Assembly (NCBI GenBank): GCA_029204225.1
Contig: MU832195.1
Coordinates: 18,599-82,598 of the forward strand
DNA from: Diphasiastrum complanatum
Taxonomy: Eukaryota > Streptophyta > Lycopodiopsida > Lycopodiales > Lycopodiaceae
Direction of reading: 5' to 3'
Length of the DNA: 64,000 nt
The notes beneath the pieces are model-generated. The model saw only the letters and a list, made by a program, of their open reading frames with translations, did no database searches and was not told the DNA's origin. A program made the translations under genes and the position numbers. Shown here one piece after another: positions 50,012-60,490 of this stretch; position 1 is the first letter of the stretch; every line of letters begins with the position of its first letter.

Positions 50012-51463
50012 ATGCACGAGAAGCTTAAGCAACCTATCAAGCCATTGTCTGCACAGACAAAAGACAAATCCTCCGATCAAGCTTCCACATCTGGTAACAC
50101 ATCCACACAAGTGATCCCCAAAGTTCCGGAGAACTTTGTGGAACCACCTTTTGATCTACCAAGGAAATTTAAGGACTTTACACTTGATGATGTAGTCATC
50201 CAGCTGCCACAACCACAAAGGGAACCTACCAAAGCTTCGCAATCCTTTGAAGGCCCATCCAAAACCATAGAGCTAAGTCTTAAAGATCCTGATGAGGATG
50301 TGGATCACATTGTTCATGTCGGAGCCCACCTCATGCCAAGTCAACTTCTTGATCTGGAAACCTTACTCCGCAAATATAGGGATGTATTTGCATGGAATTA
50401 TACTGAAATGAAAGGGATTCCGCCTAAAATAGCAGTCCAAACTATTCCTTTAGAGGAGAACGCTAAGCCTATTCGGGCTAAGCCTTACCGAAGTAACCTT
50501 ATTTATTGTGAGCGGATCAATGAAGATATTAAGAAATTGTTGGATGTTGGCTTCATCTATGAAGTCCAACATATTGATTGGGTATCACCCATTGTCGTAG
50601 TATCAAAGAAAAATGGCAAGCTTCGTATCTGCGTCGATCTCAAGAATCTGAATGCAGTTACAAAAAGAGACCATTTTCCCTTACCCTTAACTACACAAAT
50701 CCTTGAGAAAATGGCAGGAGTTGAAGCGTTCAGCTTCTTGGATGGGTTCAGTGGATATTTTTTGGACCAAATTGCTCCAGAAGATAGACACAAAACCGCG
50801 TTTGCAACAGAAAACGGCGTTTATGCTTATAATGTCATGCCTTTTGGCTTATGCAATGCCCCTTCAATGTTTCAGAGGCTCATGCAAATGGCCTTCCAAG
50901 ACTTGTTACACAGGATTGTCGAGATCTATCTCGATGACCTTGGTGTGCATTCCTCCGCGGACAAGCACCTCGAAGCACTAGAAAAAGTCTTCATTCGCTA
51001 TCGCAGGTTTGGAATCTCACTAAACCCTGAGAAATGTCAAATCTGGGTAATCCATAAAATTGTCCTTGGACATATTATTTCGAAGGATGGTATTTCCACG
51101 GATCCTTCAAAGATCAAGGTGATAGTTGAGATGCCTTTATCTGCAACAATGAAGGAAGTTTACGTGTTCCTCGGCCACACTAACTATTATCGCATCTTTA
51201 TAATCGATTACACTGGTAAGACACCACTCGTTTATTTAGTTATGATAGACCCTAGATGGACCGAGGAGCGCATCAAAGCTTTTGAGGAGTTAAAAACAGT
51301 GCTCACAATAGCCCCCATACTTCGTTCCCCAGACTACATGAAGGAATTCCATGTGCATACCGACGCAAGTAAGTATGCCATAGGAGGTCTCCTTGCACAA
51401 CCAGGCGAATATGGAAAAGATTTTCCAATCCGTTTCTTGAGCAGGCAACTGGTGTCTTCTTAA
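50012..51463 (+). CDS. Gypsy reverse transcriptase and start of RNase H
   Basis: 483 open codons. RT: FAWNYTEMKGIPPKIAVQTI, DWVSPIVVVSKKNGKLRICV, FSFLDGFSGYF, AFATENGVYAYNVMPFGLCN, and the active site EIYLDDLGVHS (YLDD). The thumb/connection has GISLNPEKCQIW and TNYYRIFI, then RNase H starts FHVHTDASKYAIGGLLAQPG. The ORF ends just after FLSRQLVSS, with RNase H continuing past stops to about 51620 (EALAMVYAIQQLQHYLL, FAFYDHQALLYIVNK). In the living element it copies RNA to DNA. Full RT length, but upstream and downstream breaks make this copy inactive. Confidence 0.9.
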   Translation: MHEKLKQPIKPLSAQTKDKSSDQASTSGNTSTQVIPKVPENFVEPPFDLPRKFKDFTLDDVVIQLPQPQREPTKASQSFEGPSKTIELSLKDPDEDVDHIVHVGAHLMPSQLLDLETLLRKYRDVFAWNYTEMKGIPPKIAVQTIPLEENAKPIRAKPYRSNLIYCERINEDIKKLLDVGFIYEVQHIDWVSPIVVVSKKNGKLRICVDLKNLNAVTKRDHFPLPLTTQILEKMAGVEAFSFLDGFSGYFLDQIAPEDRHKTAFATENGVYAYNVMPFGLCNAPSMFQRLMQMAFQDLLHRIVEIYLDDLGVHSSADKHLEALEKVFIRYRRFGISLNPEKCQIWVIHKIVLGHIISKDGISTDPSKIKVIVEMPLSATMKEVYVFLGHTNYYRIFIIDYTGKTPLVYLVMIDPRWTEERIKAFEELKTVLTIAPILRSPDYMKEFHVHTDASKYAIGGLLAQPGEYGKDFPIRFLSRQLVSS

Positions 51464-51599
51464 GTAAACTATACAATCACATAATGAGAAGCATTGGCCA
51501 TGGTCTACGCTATACAGCAACTACAACATTATTTATTAGACCAGACCTTTGCCTTCTACGACCATCAAGCCCTGCTATATATCGTTAATAAATCCTGTA

Positions 51600-52567
51600 A
51601 AACCGGACGTATAGCTTGATGGCTGTTAATACTCGAGGAATTCAATTTCCGCGTAGTCGTCAAGAAAGGAACACAACATTTCATGGCCAATCATCTTTTC
51701 CGACTTCCTAATGCTGAAAAGGCAGATGCACCAGTAAATGACGATCCTCCTGATGCATGTCTGTTTCAGATTGATGCCAGACTCTTATGGGCTGAGGAAA
51801 TTACGCAGTCTCAAAGAAGGTCTAAGTACGGTAGCAAAGATAAAATTTTTGCTCAAAGCAGCACCCTTTCAACTCATAGTAGAACAATTATACAAAAGAG
51901 GCGCTGACGATATTATACGTAGGTGCGTTTATGAATCTGAGATACTCCTATCATATCTCAAGCTCCTGGAGGCATTGGCGGCGGTCACTTCTCGGTTGAA
52001 GCGACTGTTAAAATCATCCTTCAAGCGGGTTGATGGTGGCCATCCCTGTTTAAGAATACGTATGCTATCATTAAAACATGTGATGTTTACCAACGAGCCA
52101 AGAAAAATACAAAAGCCGACTTCACACTGTTGACCAATTATCGAAGGCGAAGCCTTTCATAAGTGGGGTATCGACTTTGTTGGACCAATAAGCCCGACAG
52201 CAAAAAAAACACTCAAGTCCATTATATCCTAATAGCCAGAGATTACGCCACTAAATGGGTTGAGGCTCGGGCAACAAAGATGCTAATGCGAAGACTCTTG
52301 CGCGTTTCTTTATGAAAACATTATTACGTGTTTTGGCTGTCCCATTGAGCTAGTTAGTGACTGAGCACGCACTTCTTGAATGCTTTCATTGATAATTTGC
52401 TATGCCATTACCTTGTAGTTCACCGAAAAAGTACTCCGTACTATCCTAGGTGTAATGGCCAGGCAGAGTCCACTAACAAGACAATCTGTAAGATATTGAC
52501 TGTAGTGGGTTTCTTTCCTTTCCTATCCTCAACCCAAGATCTAATCAATCTAGCATCGAGGAGATGA
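51600..52567 (+). pseudogene. Gypsy integrase remnant
   Basis: RVVVKKGTQHFMANHLFRLP is the RNase H-integrase linker; CLRIRMLSLKHVMFTNEPRK-type sequence is the zinc-binding part; FHKWGIDFVGPISPTAKKT, RDYATKWVEARATKDA, CFGCPIELVSD and KSTPYYPRCNGQAESTNKTI are the catalytic core with D, D and E in place. Several frameshifts and stops; cut after TICKILTVVGF by the following LTR. Confidence 0.82.
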
Positions 52568-52574
52568 AGCTAGT

Positions 52575-53230
52575 TGTCACGCGTAGATTCGTTCCCATGA
52601 GAATGATAGCATAGTTCAGATTTCAACATGAATGGAAGATTCACATCTAACTCTACCATCCATTAATCCTAAGCATTAACACTAAGATCCACAATAAGAT
52701 AGCTTACTCTTTCTCTCTCCCTTTCTCTCTCATAAAAAGTATAAAAACATGCAATCCCAATAACAATCAGATCCAACAATTAGCAAAACACAATAAAAGC
52801 ATGAGAGATGGAGGAAAAGTGATACAGAGCAATGACATTCAAAAATCCATTTCACAAGAGAACCAATCTGCTTTATTGAAATGAAGATATGTACATGTGT
52901 AGGAACTCAAGTTGGTCCCTTTTTATAGTAGAGAGGAGGACCCTGGCCTCTAAATCCTATTGGTCCATTTTTGCCTCCCTAATTATCCAAATTTTAAAAA
53001 GAGTGGGAACCATCCAAATTGGAGGGAAACCCAACTTTATTCACTAACTTGACATTTAGGCCCTGCGACATTAAAAGTCTCGCAAAAAAGTCTAAAGTCG
53101 TTTTATTGACTTTCTAATTAATCAAATCTCTTTGTGATCATTGGGTTGGACTTGCACACATAGGGTGCCAAATCTCTCTCACTTATTAACTAGGGTTAGG
53201 GTTGCCTCGAGATCCGCAAACCCTCCAACA
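52575..53230 (-). repeat. LTR, minus orientation (gypsy gag element)
   Basis: 656 bp beginning TGTTGGAGGGTTTGCGG and ending CGCGTGACA on the minus strand. It has a sense CCAAT box (GGACCAATAGG), a TATA box CTATAAAAAGGG about 52925, and AATAAA near 52880. A purine tract TGGTGGGGGATAT lies just upstream (53231-53243), so it is a 3' LTR. Confidence 0.7.
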
Positions 53231-53318
53231 ATATCCCCCACCAAAACTGGTGACGGTCTCACAACACCTGCGAGATGCAGTTATTGTGGGCTTTTATTTG
53301 CTTCACGTCAAATTTTTA

Positions 53319-54552
53319 TCAAATGATATTGCACCTTCTCCATGAAATCGAGTCGGGTTGTTTCATGGTGGATAGTGCTGATTTTGATTTTGTGAAACAA
53401 ACTATTGTCGAGGAGGTTGATTTGTGAGGCTGGTTCCTCGGGTTATAAGAGCAATAGAGTGAGGTATGGCCCATAAAGTCGCAGATGTCGCATTTGATCA
53501 AGGAAGTATCTGGGACCGGTTGGTATGATGGGCACTCATTGCCAGCGTGTGCACCTCGACAGTGAGGGCACCAAGTATTCTCTCGTCTATGATGGATTTG
53601 GCCAGTGGGTAATTGACCTGCATCGAGCTCTGGATAGACTTGAGAGTATTTTGAAACTCTTTCATGAGTTTTTCCATTTGTTGTTGGTGTTGCTGGTTAA
53701 GCAACTCCATTTGTGTTTTTCATAATTGTTCTCTTGTTTCCTCATTCGGTCGAGCTTCCTGGACAACACGACGTGCTCTCCATTCACGTGGCTCATCGAC
53801 ATATGATCCCTCGTCTTCTTCTCGGATGGCATCAGACATGGCTTGTTTCAATGATGTGTATTCATCATTGGAGCGAAGTTCACGTCTTATCCATCGTGGG
53901 AGTCCAACGAGAAACGAAATGATGAGCATAGATTCGGTTGGTTGTCCTTGTACTTGACTTTTTAATCTTTTAAATCTTTCTATGTAGTCATGTACTTTTT
54001 CATCTTTTATCATTTTGATATTGCTTAATTTGACAAAAGGACTCTCAATCAAACGAAACGATTTGAATCACTTGATAAAGGCTTCCTTCAAGAGTGACCA
54101 ATCTCGTTTATCGTCATGATCTAGGTTAAAAGACCATTCTTGTGCTCGATCGATCATGGTCATCGAGAAGAGTTTTACCATGGCTTTTGGAGATGTTTCG
54201 CCATAGACATCACATGCATTCTCAAAGACTTGAAGGAATCTCTGTGGGTCAGAATTATCGTCGTACTTAGGAAGATCAAGTTTTGGTGTTTGTTTTTCAA
54301 TACACGGTCCGTGGTTAGCAAAGGCCCGTTTAAGTGAGCTCTTGCTTGTAAGGATTCAGCAACGTGAAAGTGTGGGCGATCATATGGAACTTCAGCTCGC
54401 ATGGGTTCCCATCTTTGAATTGGGTTGACGGAAGTCTTTGGTCGAGATTTGACAAAAGTCTTTGGTCGAGATCCGAACGAATGCCCTCGGTTGAGATCGT
54501 GATGGAAGTCTTCGGTCGAGATTTGACAGAAATTCTTCCGTTGAGATGTCAA
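53319..54552 (-). pseudogene. Ty3/gypsy gag remnant
   Basis: From the right: repeated SRPKT-type motifs, then NGPLLTTDRVLKNK, a frameshift, RDWSLLKEAFIK, IESPFVKLSNIKMIKDEKVH, DYIERFKRLKSQVQ, LVGLPRWIRRELRSNDEYTS (retrotransposon gag), a glutamine-rich helix QQHQQQMEKLMKEFQ, and a zinc knuckle CDICDFMGHTSLYC near 53446-53490. There is a TGA at 53720 and shifts near 54053 and 53500. No protease, RT or integrase follows; the purine tract and LTR come only about 90 bp later. Confidence 0.8.
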
Positions 54553-55680
54553 CTAAGTGGATCGGTCGAGATGTTCACGGAAAAGCTCGGTCGAGATGTC
54601 AATGAAAACACTCGGTTGAGACGGGAATTGTGAAAGCACAGCAAAAAGGACCAAGAATGGATCCAAATCAGATCCACAAGTGTGATTGGGTGTTAGATTA
54701 GATTGATCTACCAATCTACACAAGATTAGATAGCACTAGATCAAATCTACATCAACAAATCTAACAAGAAAAATCAAATATGATCAAAACTTGTACTTGC
54801 TGGTTTCACACGTGTGAAGACCTGTCAGAGTATGGACTACCAGCAAATAATGAAGTACACTAAGCTTAGAAACCATTAGAAGCATAAAATCACAAGACAA
54901 ATGGAGAGATTACTCAAGAAATGCACCAAAACCAAGATTTAGCTTTCTTGTCAATTATGGCCAAATGAGTCACCATATATACACAAGAGCTGATGCTTAC
55001 TCAGCTGATTTTGCACGTGTGAGAGTGCCTACTCATCAAAGGATCCACCAATAATCATCAATATGGCACATGGACCAAGTTTCCTAACTTATAGCCACCT
55101 CCCTTGATTTTAGGCAATTTTCCTAATTTATAGGGACTTGCACAAATATCTACTACAAGTTGGATCTCACCTACTACTGATGTTTTAACACATATGAGCA
55201 GTCCTTGGCACATGTGAGATCACTCCTATCCATGTGAAATAGTTTTCCTACCAATAACATGATGCCAAGTGGCATATAGCTAGAAAACTAGAATTTGGCC
55301 ATTTTAGCCACTAGATCTCAAATGAAATGGTATGTACAACCTATATGACTCATCTAAATGATAAATGTATTTATTTCACACCTGGGAACAGGCTCCACAC
55401 ATGTCTAATGATGATATGTACTAGTCATAATGGTATTTACAAGATTTGATCAAGTTAGCGTTTGCCAATTTTAACAGGAATGAGGAGTATCGGTTGAGAT
55501 TTAAACTTAGGACTCGGTTGAGATATTTCTAGTAGTGACTCGGTCAAGATTTGTCGTGTGGTTTCAATGGGAAATGAAATAAGGCTCGGTCTGGTCCAGA
55601 CGTGAGTTGTGGAACTCGGCCAGGTAAGGAGCGTGAAGACTAGGTGGAAAATGGAGCTATACCTGGGTCGAGACCAGAGT
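54430..55680 (-). repeat. CTCGGT(C/T)GAGAT short tandem array, split by a solo LTR
   Basis: The word CTCGGTCGAGAT or close variants recur about every 24-36 bp: nine or so copies from 54430 to 54622, then again from 55488 to about 55675 on the other side of the LTR insertion. In the gag frame it encodes a repeated Ser-Arg-Pro-Lys-Thr motif (TFVKSRPKTSV). Confidence 0.8.
54629..55476 (-). repeat. Solo LTR of copia family D
   Basis: 848 bp with TG..CA ends and a GGAAT target duplication (54624-54628, 55477-55481); no internal element. The minus-strand start and the end (CACTTGTGGATCT, TGGTCC, CTTTCACA) align with element D LTRs. It carries TTCACACGTGTGAA (54805-54818), 187 nt from its sense end, and TATATA about 165 nt upstream of that. 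Product of LTR-LTR recombination. Confidence 0.87.
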
Positions 55681-55778
55681 GACGAGCTCTGTGAAGATGT
55701 CGTGCATGAGACTTCAGAGAGATGGTGTGGTAGCACAGATCGAAAAGGTTTGATGATTATAAGTGTCTGTGTAGCGGT

Positions 55779-55791
55779 GGAAATGGCGCCA
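55779..55791 (-). other. Primer-binding site of a minus-strand gypsy element
   Basis: On the minus strand TGGCGCCATTTCC follows an LTR end GAACA by two bases. TGGCGCC is the usual start of plant gypsy primer-binding sites. Confidence 0.7.
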
Positions 55792-55793
55792 AA

Positions 55794-56870
55794 TGTTCAC
55801 AGATTCTAGCAAGAATCTGTGAACATGATTCTTTTTGTTGATGGTGTTTACTTCTTCTTCTTAGGAGGTTTCCACTCAAGAAACCGGGTGTTGCTGCCCG
55901 TTTTCAAAGGCTAGTTCTATCTAATTAGATCCTCTTGCTTAGAACTACTTCCAGGCAGGTCGGTTGTCACTTTACCACTTGTATTCCCAGCCTGTCAGTG
56001 GGATGAAACAGTTTCGTTCACTTCAGCTACATGCATTTACGATCCATGTAACCAATCCTTTCTCAATACAGATTAGCGTTCTGAACAAGAGAGCAATCTG
56101 CGATTCTGTCTACTAATTACTCTAAGAAATCAGGGAACGGTATAACATCAAGATCTAACTACACATCAAAAACAAAAATTAAGAAAACTAACTACCTAAC
56201 AACATATTAGCATCCCAAGAATCAAGAAATACCCATCTCTTGATTCTTGGAATACCCAAGAACAGTCAAGGACATGATTGTTAGTGAATATGCAAGACTT
56301 GAACCACAATCTCAACCTATTTAGTTTACTTGGATGCTGAAAATTGCATAAACAAGAAACAAGAAAACTACTCCACATCTACATTCCACATTGCATAAGC
56401 AAGAAAGCAAAAAAGCAAGAAATCTACTTAAATCCACAACCACAACAAAAGAAATTAAAGCATGTTTTTAGGAATTTCACTCAAGACAATAGCCATGAAC
56501 AAGGAGCTTCCCAATTGTCAATAACTCGTGGAGGATCTTCTTGATTCATGCAAGAGAAATGACAATACAATAAAAACTCCCTCACAAGAGAGGGGGGCCC
56601 TTAAATAAGCAAGAGGGCTGCCCATGTGGAGCCTAAGTGGCAATTCCACTAATTTAGAAACTACAAGTGGAAATAGCTCTTCCACTAGAGGTCACCATCA
56701 AAAGGTGACTCACTCTAATCTATTTAAGAGGGTCTACATTTATTTACATTGCCTAGGAATATCACTAGCTCCTACATGGTCGTTCCTTCTTGGGATTCAC
56801 CATGCAGGCTCCAATAGATAAATTTGTATTCCTAGCTAGCATTCCTCGGCTTTCATGCTCGGCTCTCACC
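55794..56870 (-). repeat. 5' LTR of a gypsy element (outer end uncertain)
   Basis: Inner end fixed by the PBS. A perfect inverted repeat with 14-bp arms (55794-55807, 55812-55825) and a 4-base loop forms the last 32 bases. A TATA-like TATTTAAG lies on the minus strand near 56594-56603. The outer border near 56.87 kb is a guess. Its end (GAATCTGTGAACA) only loosely resembles that of the LTR at 52575, so pairing of the two is unproven. Confidence 0.5.
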
Positions 56871-56879
56871 TTTTTTCTG

Positions 56880-57371
56880 CTCTCCTTCTTCTAAGACCTC
56901 CTTTGGGTGAGAAATGCTCTGTATTTTAGCTTGGCTCGGCATCTGGGGGATTCTCTGGAATTTGCTAACAACCATTGGAAAAGTTGCAGTATATAGTTGT
57001 CCTTTGTGCTAGTCCCACCATGTTGTGTACTTTTATGAAATGCTGCTCTTGCTTGCCAATGAGATTTTTCCATTCCTTGCGATGACCATATGCTAAGACT
57101 TCCACTATTTCTTGCAAAGAATGTTGAATGATGCCGTAATATGTGCTACATGTCATAAAAACATAATCTAAATCAGTACCAAAATTATCTAAATTAATTG
57201 CACATATTTGTCTATAGTAGTGTAACATCGAAATCTTACCATATAATGTGTTATATGATCAACACCCCCATGCACTTCAAACTGCTTCCACAAATTCACT
57301 AGTTGTTTTATGTATCATTTGTACATCAGTATTTGAAAATTTATCTTTTCTCAAGTATTTTACCATGTTGT
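56880..57371 (-). other. Possible 3' continuation of the unknown gene
   Basis: Minus-strand frames such as QFEVHGGVDHITHYMVRF (about 57270) and GTDLDYVFMTCSTYYGIIQH (57190-57130), then AYGHRKEWKNLIGKQEQHF, look coding but need shifts. They may be the last exons of the unknown gene or its decayed tail. Confidence 0.35.
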
Positions 57372-59550
57372 CTAATTTTTTTTCCAAACTTCTACTTTGT
57401 GTATACAAGTAGAACCTTCTTCTTCAAAATCTTGAGTTACAGCAATAATCTCTTTCCAAACTGAGTATTGGATCTTGGATTGTTTGCTAGAATAATTTGA
57501 TAAAAATCTTCGAGCTTTGGATCCTCCAATGCTCGGCTTGCATGGAATATTTCCTGTTTTACTTGATAACTTGTCGTCTTTTTTTATTTTATCATGGCCT
57601 TTATGTAAGCCTGCTTTAGACAACACATCCTTTAATCTGGAAATAACTTCCTTCCCAGATGCCTCTGACTCGGAATTCCATGCAAACAAGATGTGAAGAT
57701 ATATTATTTTTTCTATTATATGCACCTCTGCATGCAATGTACAGATATGAACATTCTGAAGACTAATCTATAGTACAGGTTTCCAATTAGGATCTTCTCA
57801 ATCTCTTGATATTCCTATACTCCTTGTCATGTCTTTTGATGTCTTCATGTTGTACAAACAAGGGTGTTTAGAGTAGCGCCATGGGATACATTGAACATAC
57901 ATTTTAATGTCTTCAGATCTCCTGCTAAATGCCATTCTATATTGAAGTGCCAATTCTAGGAATATGGAGTGGAACTCCCTCCATGTGATTTTTTGTGGTG
58001 GCAGGATATGACGTTCTATTAAATATCCATGAGAGAATATCATGGTCTTCTTTCGTCACCTATAAGAGAAAACAAAAACATGATTTAGCCTCATAATATT
58101 TACACAGAGAAGATTTCCCAAATGAAATCCATATTTTAATGATTATCTCTATTGATTATGCGAAGGAATTGCTATACCTGAAATGCTGCCAACCACCAGA
58201 TATCATTTTCTGATTGAACACTGAAGTTGAGGCATTCTGAGTCTTCTGAATTTGAAAGTGCTCCATTCATGATCATAAGACTGACTCTCTCCATTTTTTG
58301 ACCTTTCATAATTTCAGACTCATCTAACTTGAGAACAACTATCAACTTGTTATTGACATTCTCATTTGTAATACCATAAAAATTTATGATGAATTTTAAT
58401 AGCTGATTAATATCAGTAAATAAATTGTTGGAATTGTTATATGCTAGACATTCTCCTTTCGAACAATACACTTCATTGATATGAGATGGATTGCCAACTA
58501 TTGTCTACATAAAATGGTCATGGAATTGGAAACTTCTTAATACTTACCTATGCAAATGCCTCTGGTATCATCTTAAACATTGTTGCATCTAGAAAAATCA
58601 CATGCCCCCCCCCCCCCCCAAACCAATGTAATGTCTAATATTTTTCCAACTTCATTCATAATGCTATTAGTAACTGAAGCCTTAATCTTTTTCATTTTGT
58701 TATTGTTTAACATTGACTTCATAGATTTAGAAGTCAAGATAAAACCTAGTGAGTTTCTCTGCATTGCAAACATAATGTTCATAAAAATGTCATTAGAAAT
58801 TAGGACACTCATAGTATTCACAGCAGCATAATAACCAAATCAACAGAAAGTTGAAATTAATAAATAACAAAACTAGTGATTATGAATGAATCAAAAAGTT
58901 CAAGCAATATTCAATACCAAATAAACTATAACCTACTTGAATGCACGGATTCGTCTTTTTCTATAACCTCCTCTGGATGATAGATCACATATATCCTTGG
59001 TTACCAATCTTTTCCTCTTGTTGCTTCGGACCTTTATGTTGAGCACATCCATATCTTTAACAAGAGACAAATATGAGATACGCATGGATTGAAATGCAGT
59101 TTTTATCTCATCATTACTAGTTGTAAAATGATGCAAAGAAGATTTCAACCTTTGGATCTCCTTCTTGAACATCTCATTTTCTCCAAACAAGTTTTCAACT
59201 TTGTAGATTTTTCTTCGCACTCCTTTGATTTCCTCTTCCAAATAATGTATTCTTTGCATTGAATGTGCATTCCCATAGAGCATCAAATTCTCACAGTAAT
59301 CCAAAAGGCCATTTTTGCCATGACACATATAGATTATTAATTGATTCACCGAATGAAAATCTGGATGTTGCAATGAACATGGATCAATAGGATACATTGT
59401 TCCTAATGACCATAAATCTACATGCTTTAGCTTTTCCTCCCTGTATCGGATCATATCAGAAGTTGACAATTTGGGTTGCTTTGAATCTCTTGTCCTGAGC
59501 GGAGCATATTTTGGTGACAGATCCACATGAAGATGATAAAGCTTTGTCAT
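57372..59550 (-). pseudogene. Unrecognised multi-exon gene, probably broken
   Basis: Exon A 59550-58934 (205 codons, MTKLYHLHVDLSPKY; coiled coil around residues 97-150 such as HYLEEEIKGVRRKIYKVENL; basic end RGGYRKRRIRAF) splices by AA|GTAGGT to exon B 58807-58558 (VLISNDIFMNIMFAMQRNSL), in phase. A run of 15 G (58605-58619) shifts frame; with one G fewer the frame runs on to KMIPEAFA then TAG|GTAAGT, where CAG would be expected. Exon C 58509-58175 (TIVGNPSHINEVYCSKGECL to DIWWLAAFQ) follows in phase, then exon D 58043-57798 (ERHILPPQKITWREFHSIFL, shifted) and exon E 57737-57372 (FAWNSESEASGKEVISRLKD). I know no family for it. It could be a host orphan gene or a transposon gene. Confidence 0.5.
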
Positions 59551-59595
59551 CAGTACAGTAGTATAGTAACAAACAACACAATGACAATAACAAAG

Positions 59596-59675
59596 CTGGA
59601 GATGGCGCTAACACTCGACCCTGCTGGAGATAGAGATGGCGCTAAACACTTGACCCTGGAGATAGAGATGGTGTA
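59596..59675. repeat. Short tandem repeat, GGAGATAGAGATGG units
   Basis: CTGGAGATGGCGCTAACACT, CTGGAGATAGAGATGGCGCT and CTGGAGATAGAGATGG follow each other with ACTCGACCCTG-type spacers, about 2.5 units of roughly 33 bp. It lies just upstream of exon A of the unknown minus-strand gene. Confidence 0.8.
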
Positions 59676-59998
59676 GGCTTTGTTTCTGAAATGTCACTCC
59701 TAATTCAAATTTTTGAGTGTTCCCAACTATTGGGAGGGAATATTTCAGCATTTTGAAAATTATACTTTAACTGTGGTTAAGCACCAGTGAAGTTTGATGT
59801 GACTAAACTAAGGTGCATTCATTTACATAAAAAGTAGTGTGGGCAGATGTGTAAAGAAGTTAGAAAATGATATTTTAATTACTTTATAGTTATTTTTCTC
59901 TCTCCTACATGGCATTTCTTATAGGGCCCTCTTTGGGCCCATATTTTCTCTAATGATTTCTCACATCACTAATTCATATTTGTTGCATGTAGATACTG

Positions 59999-60079
59999 CA
60001 GTCCCCAACTCATGAATCAGAGCCACCTGAGTTCGATGTCCGTGGACAGGATGAGGGCTCAGCTGAATCTAGCTAGTTT
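59999..60079 (+). other. Exon-like segment
   Basis: After a TACTGCAG acceptor the frame reads PTHESEPPEFDVRGQDEGSA then SS and stops. It is acidic and looks like a real C-terminal exon, but no partner exon was found nearby. Confidence 0.25.
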
Positions 60080-60229
60080 TTTCATTCTAGCTAATATTTA
60101 TTGATGTAGTTTATATATATTTTTTAACTTGGTCTATTTATGTTTTTGGACCATTTATGTATGGTTGGAAAACACTTATAGGTTATGCTTTGTGGAGTTG
60201 AAAGCCATCACTGGACAGTTGAAAGTAGA

Positions 60230-60490
60230 GTGCCCACAATAGGAGAGGCAATAATTCTTAGATCTTAAAATGCTTCATACTATTGTATGCAAACTCAACC
60301 ATTGGGAGGTACTTTTTCCAATTTGATTGTCACTTGGAAACATATGCGCAAAGCATAGCTTCTATCGACTAGTTGACACGTTCAATAAGACCATCGGTTT
60401 CTGGGTGATTAGATGAAAGACTTAAGGTAGTTTCCAGTCTCTCAAAGACTGCATGCCAGAACTTGGCAGTGAACTTGAAATCACGATTAA
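60230..60490 (-). pseudogene. Ty3/gypsy (chromovirus-type) integrase fragment
   Basis: On the minus strand NRDFKFTAKFWHAVFERLET, then SLSSNHPETDGLIERVN, a stop, and EAMLCAYVS. This is the end of the integrase catalytic core with its Glu region (HPxTDGxxERVN). One in-frame TAG; nothing of the rest of the element remains here. Confidence 0.8.

Larger units (their letters stand above)
45165..52567 (+). mobile_element. Ty3/gypsy retrotransposon, decayed, with a copia block inside
   Basis: In order: gag-like ORFs (45.2-47.1 kb), a foreign copia segment (47.13-48.12 kb), gag zinc knuckle (48.43 kb), protease (49.0-49.4 kb), RT-RNase H (50.0-51.6 kb) and integrase (51.9-52.6 kb). Several stops and frameshifts are present. 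LTRs were not identified on either side; the 3' end is cut by a minus-strand LTR at 52575. The RT style (FAWNYTEMKGIPP, KKNGKLRICVDLKNLN) is that of non-chromovirus gypsy elements seen in non-flowering and flowering plants. Confidence 0.82.
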
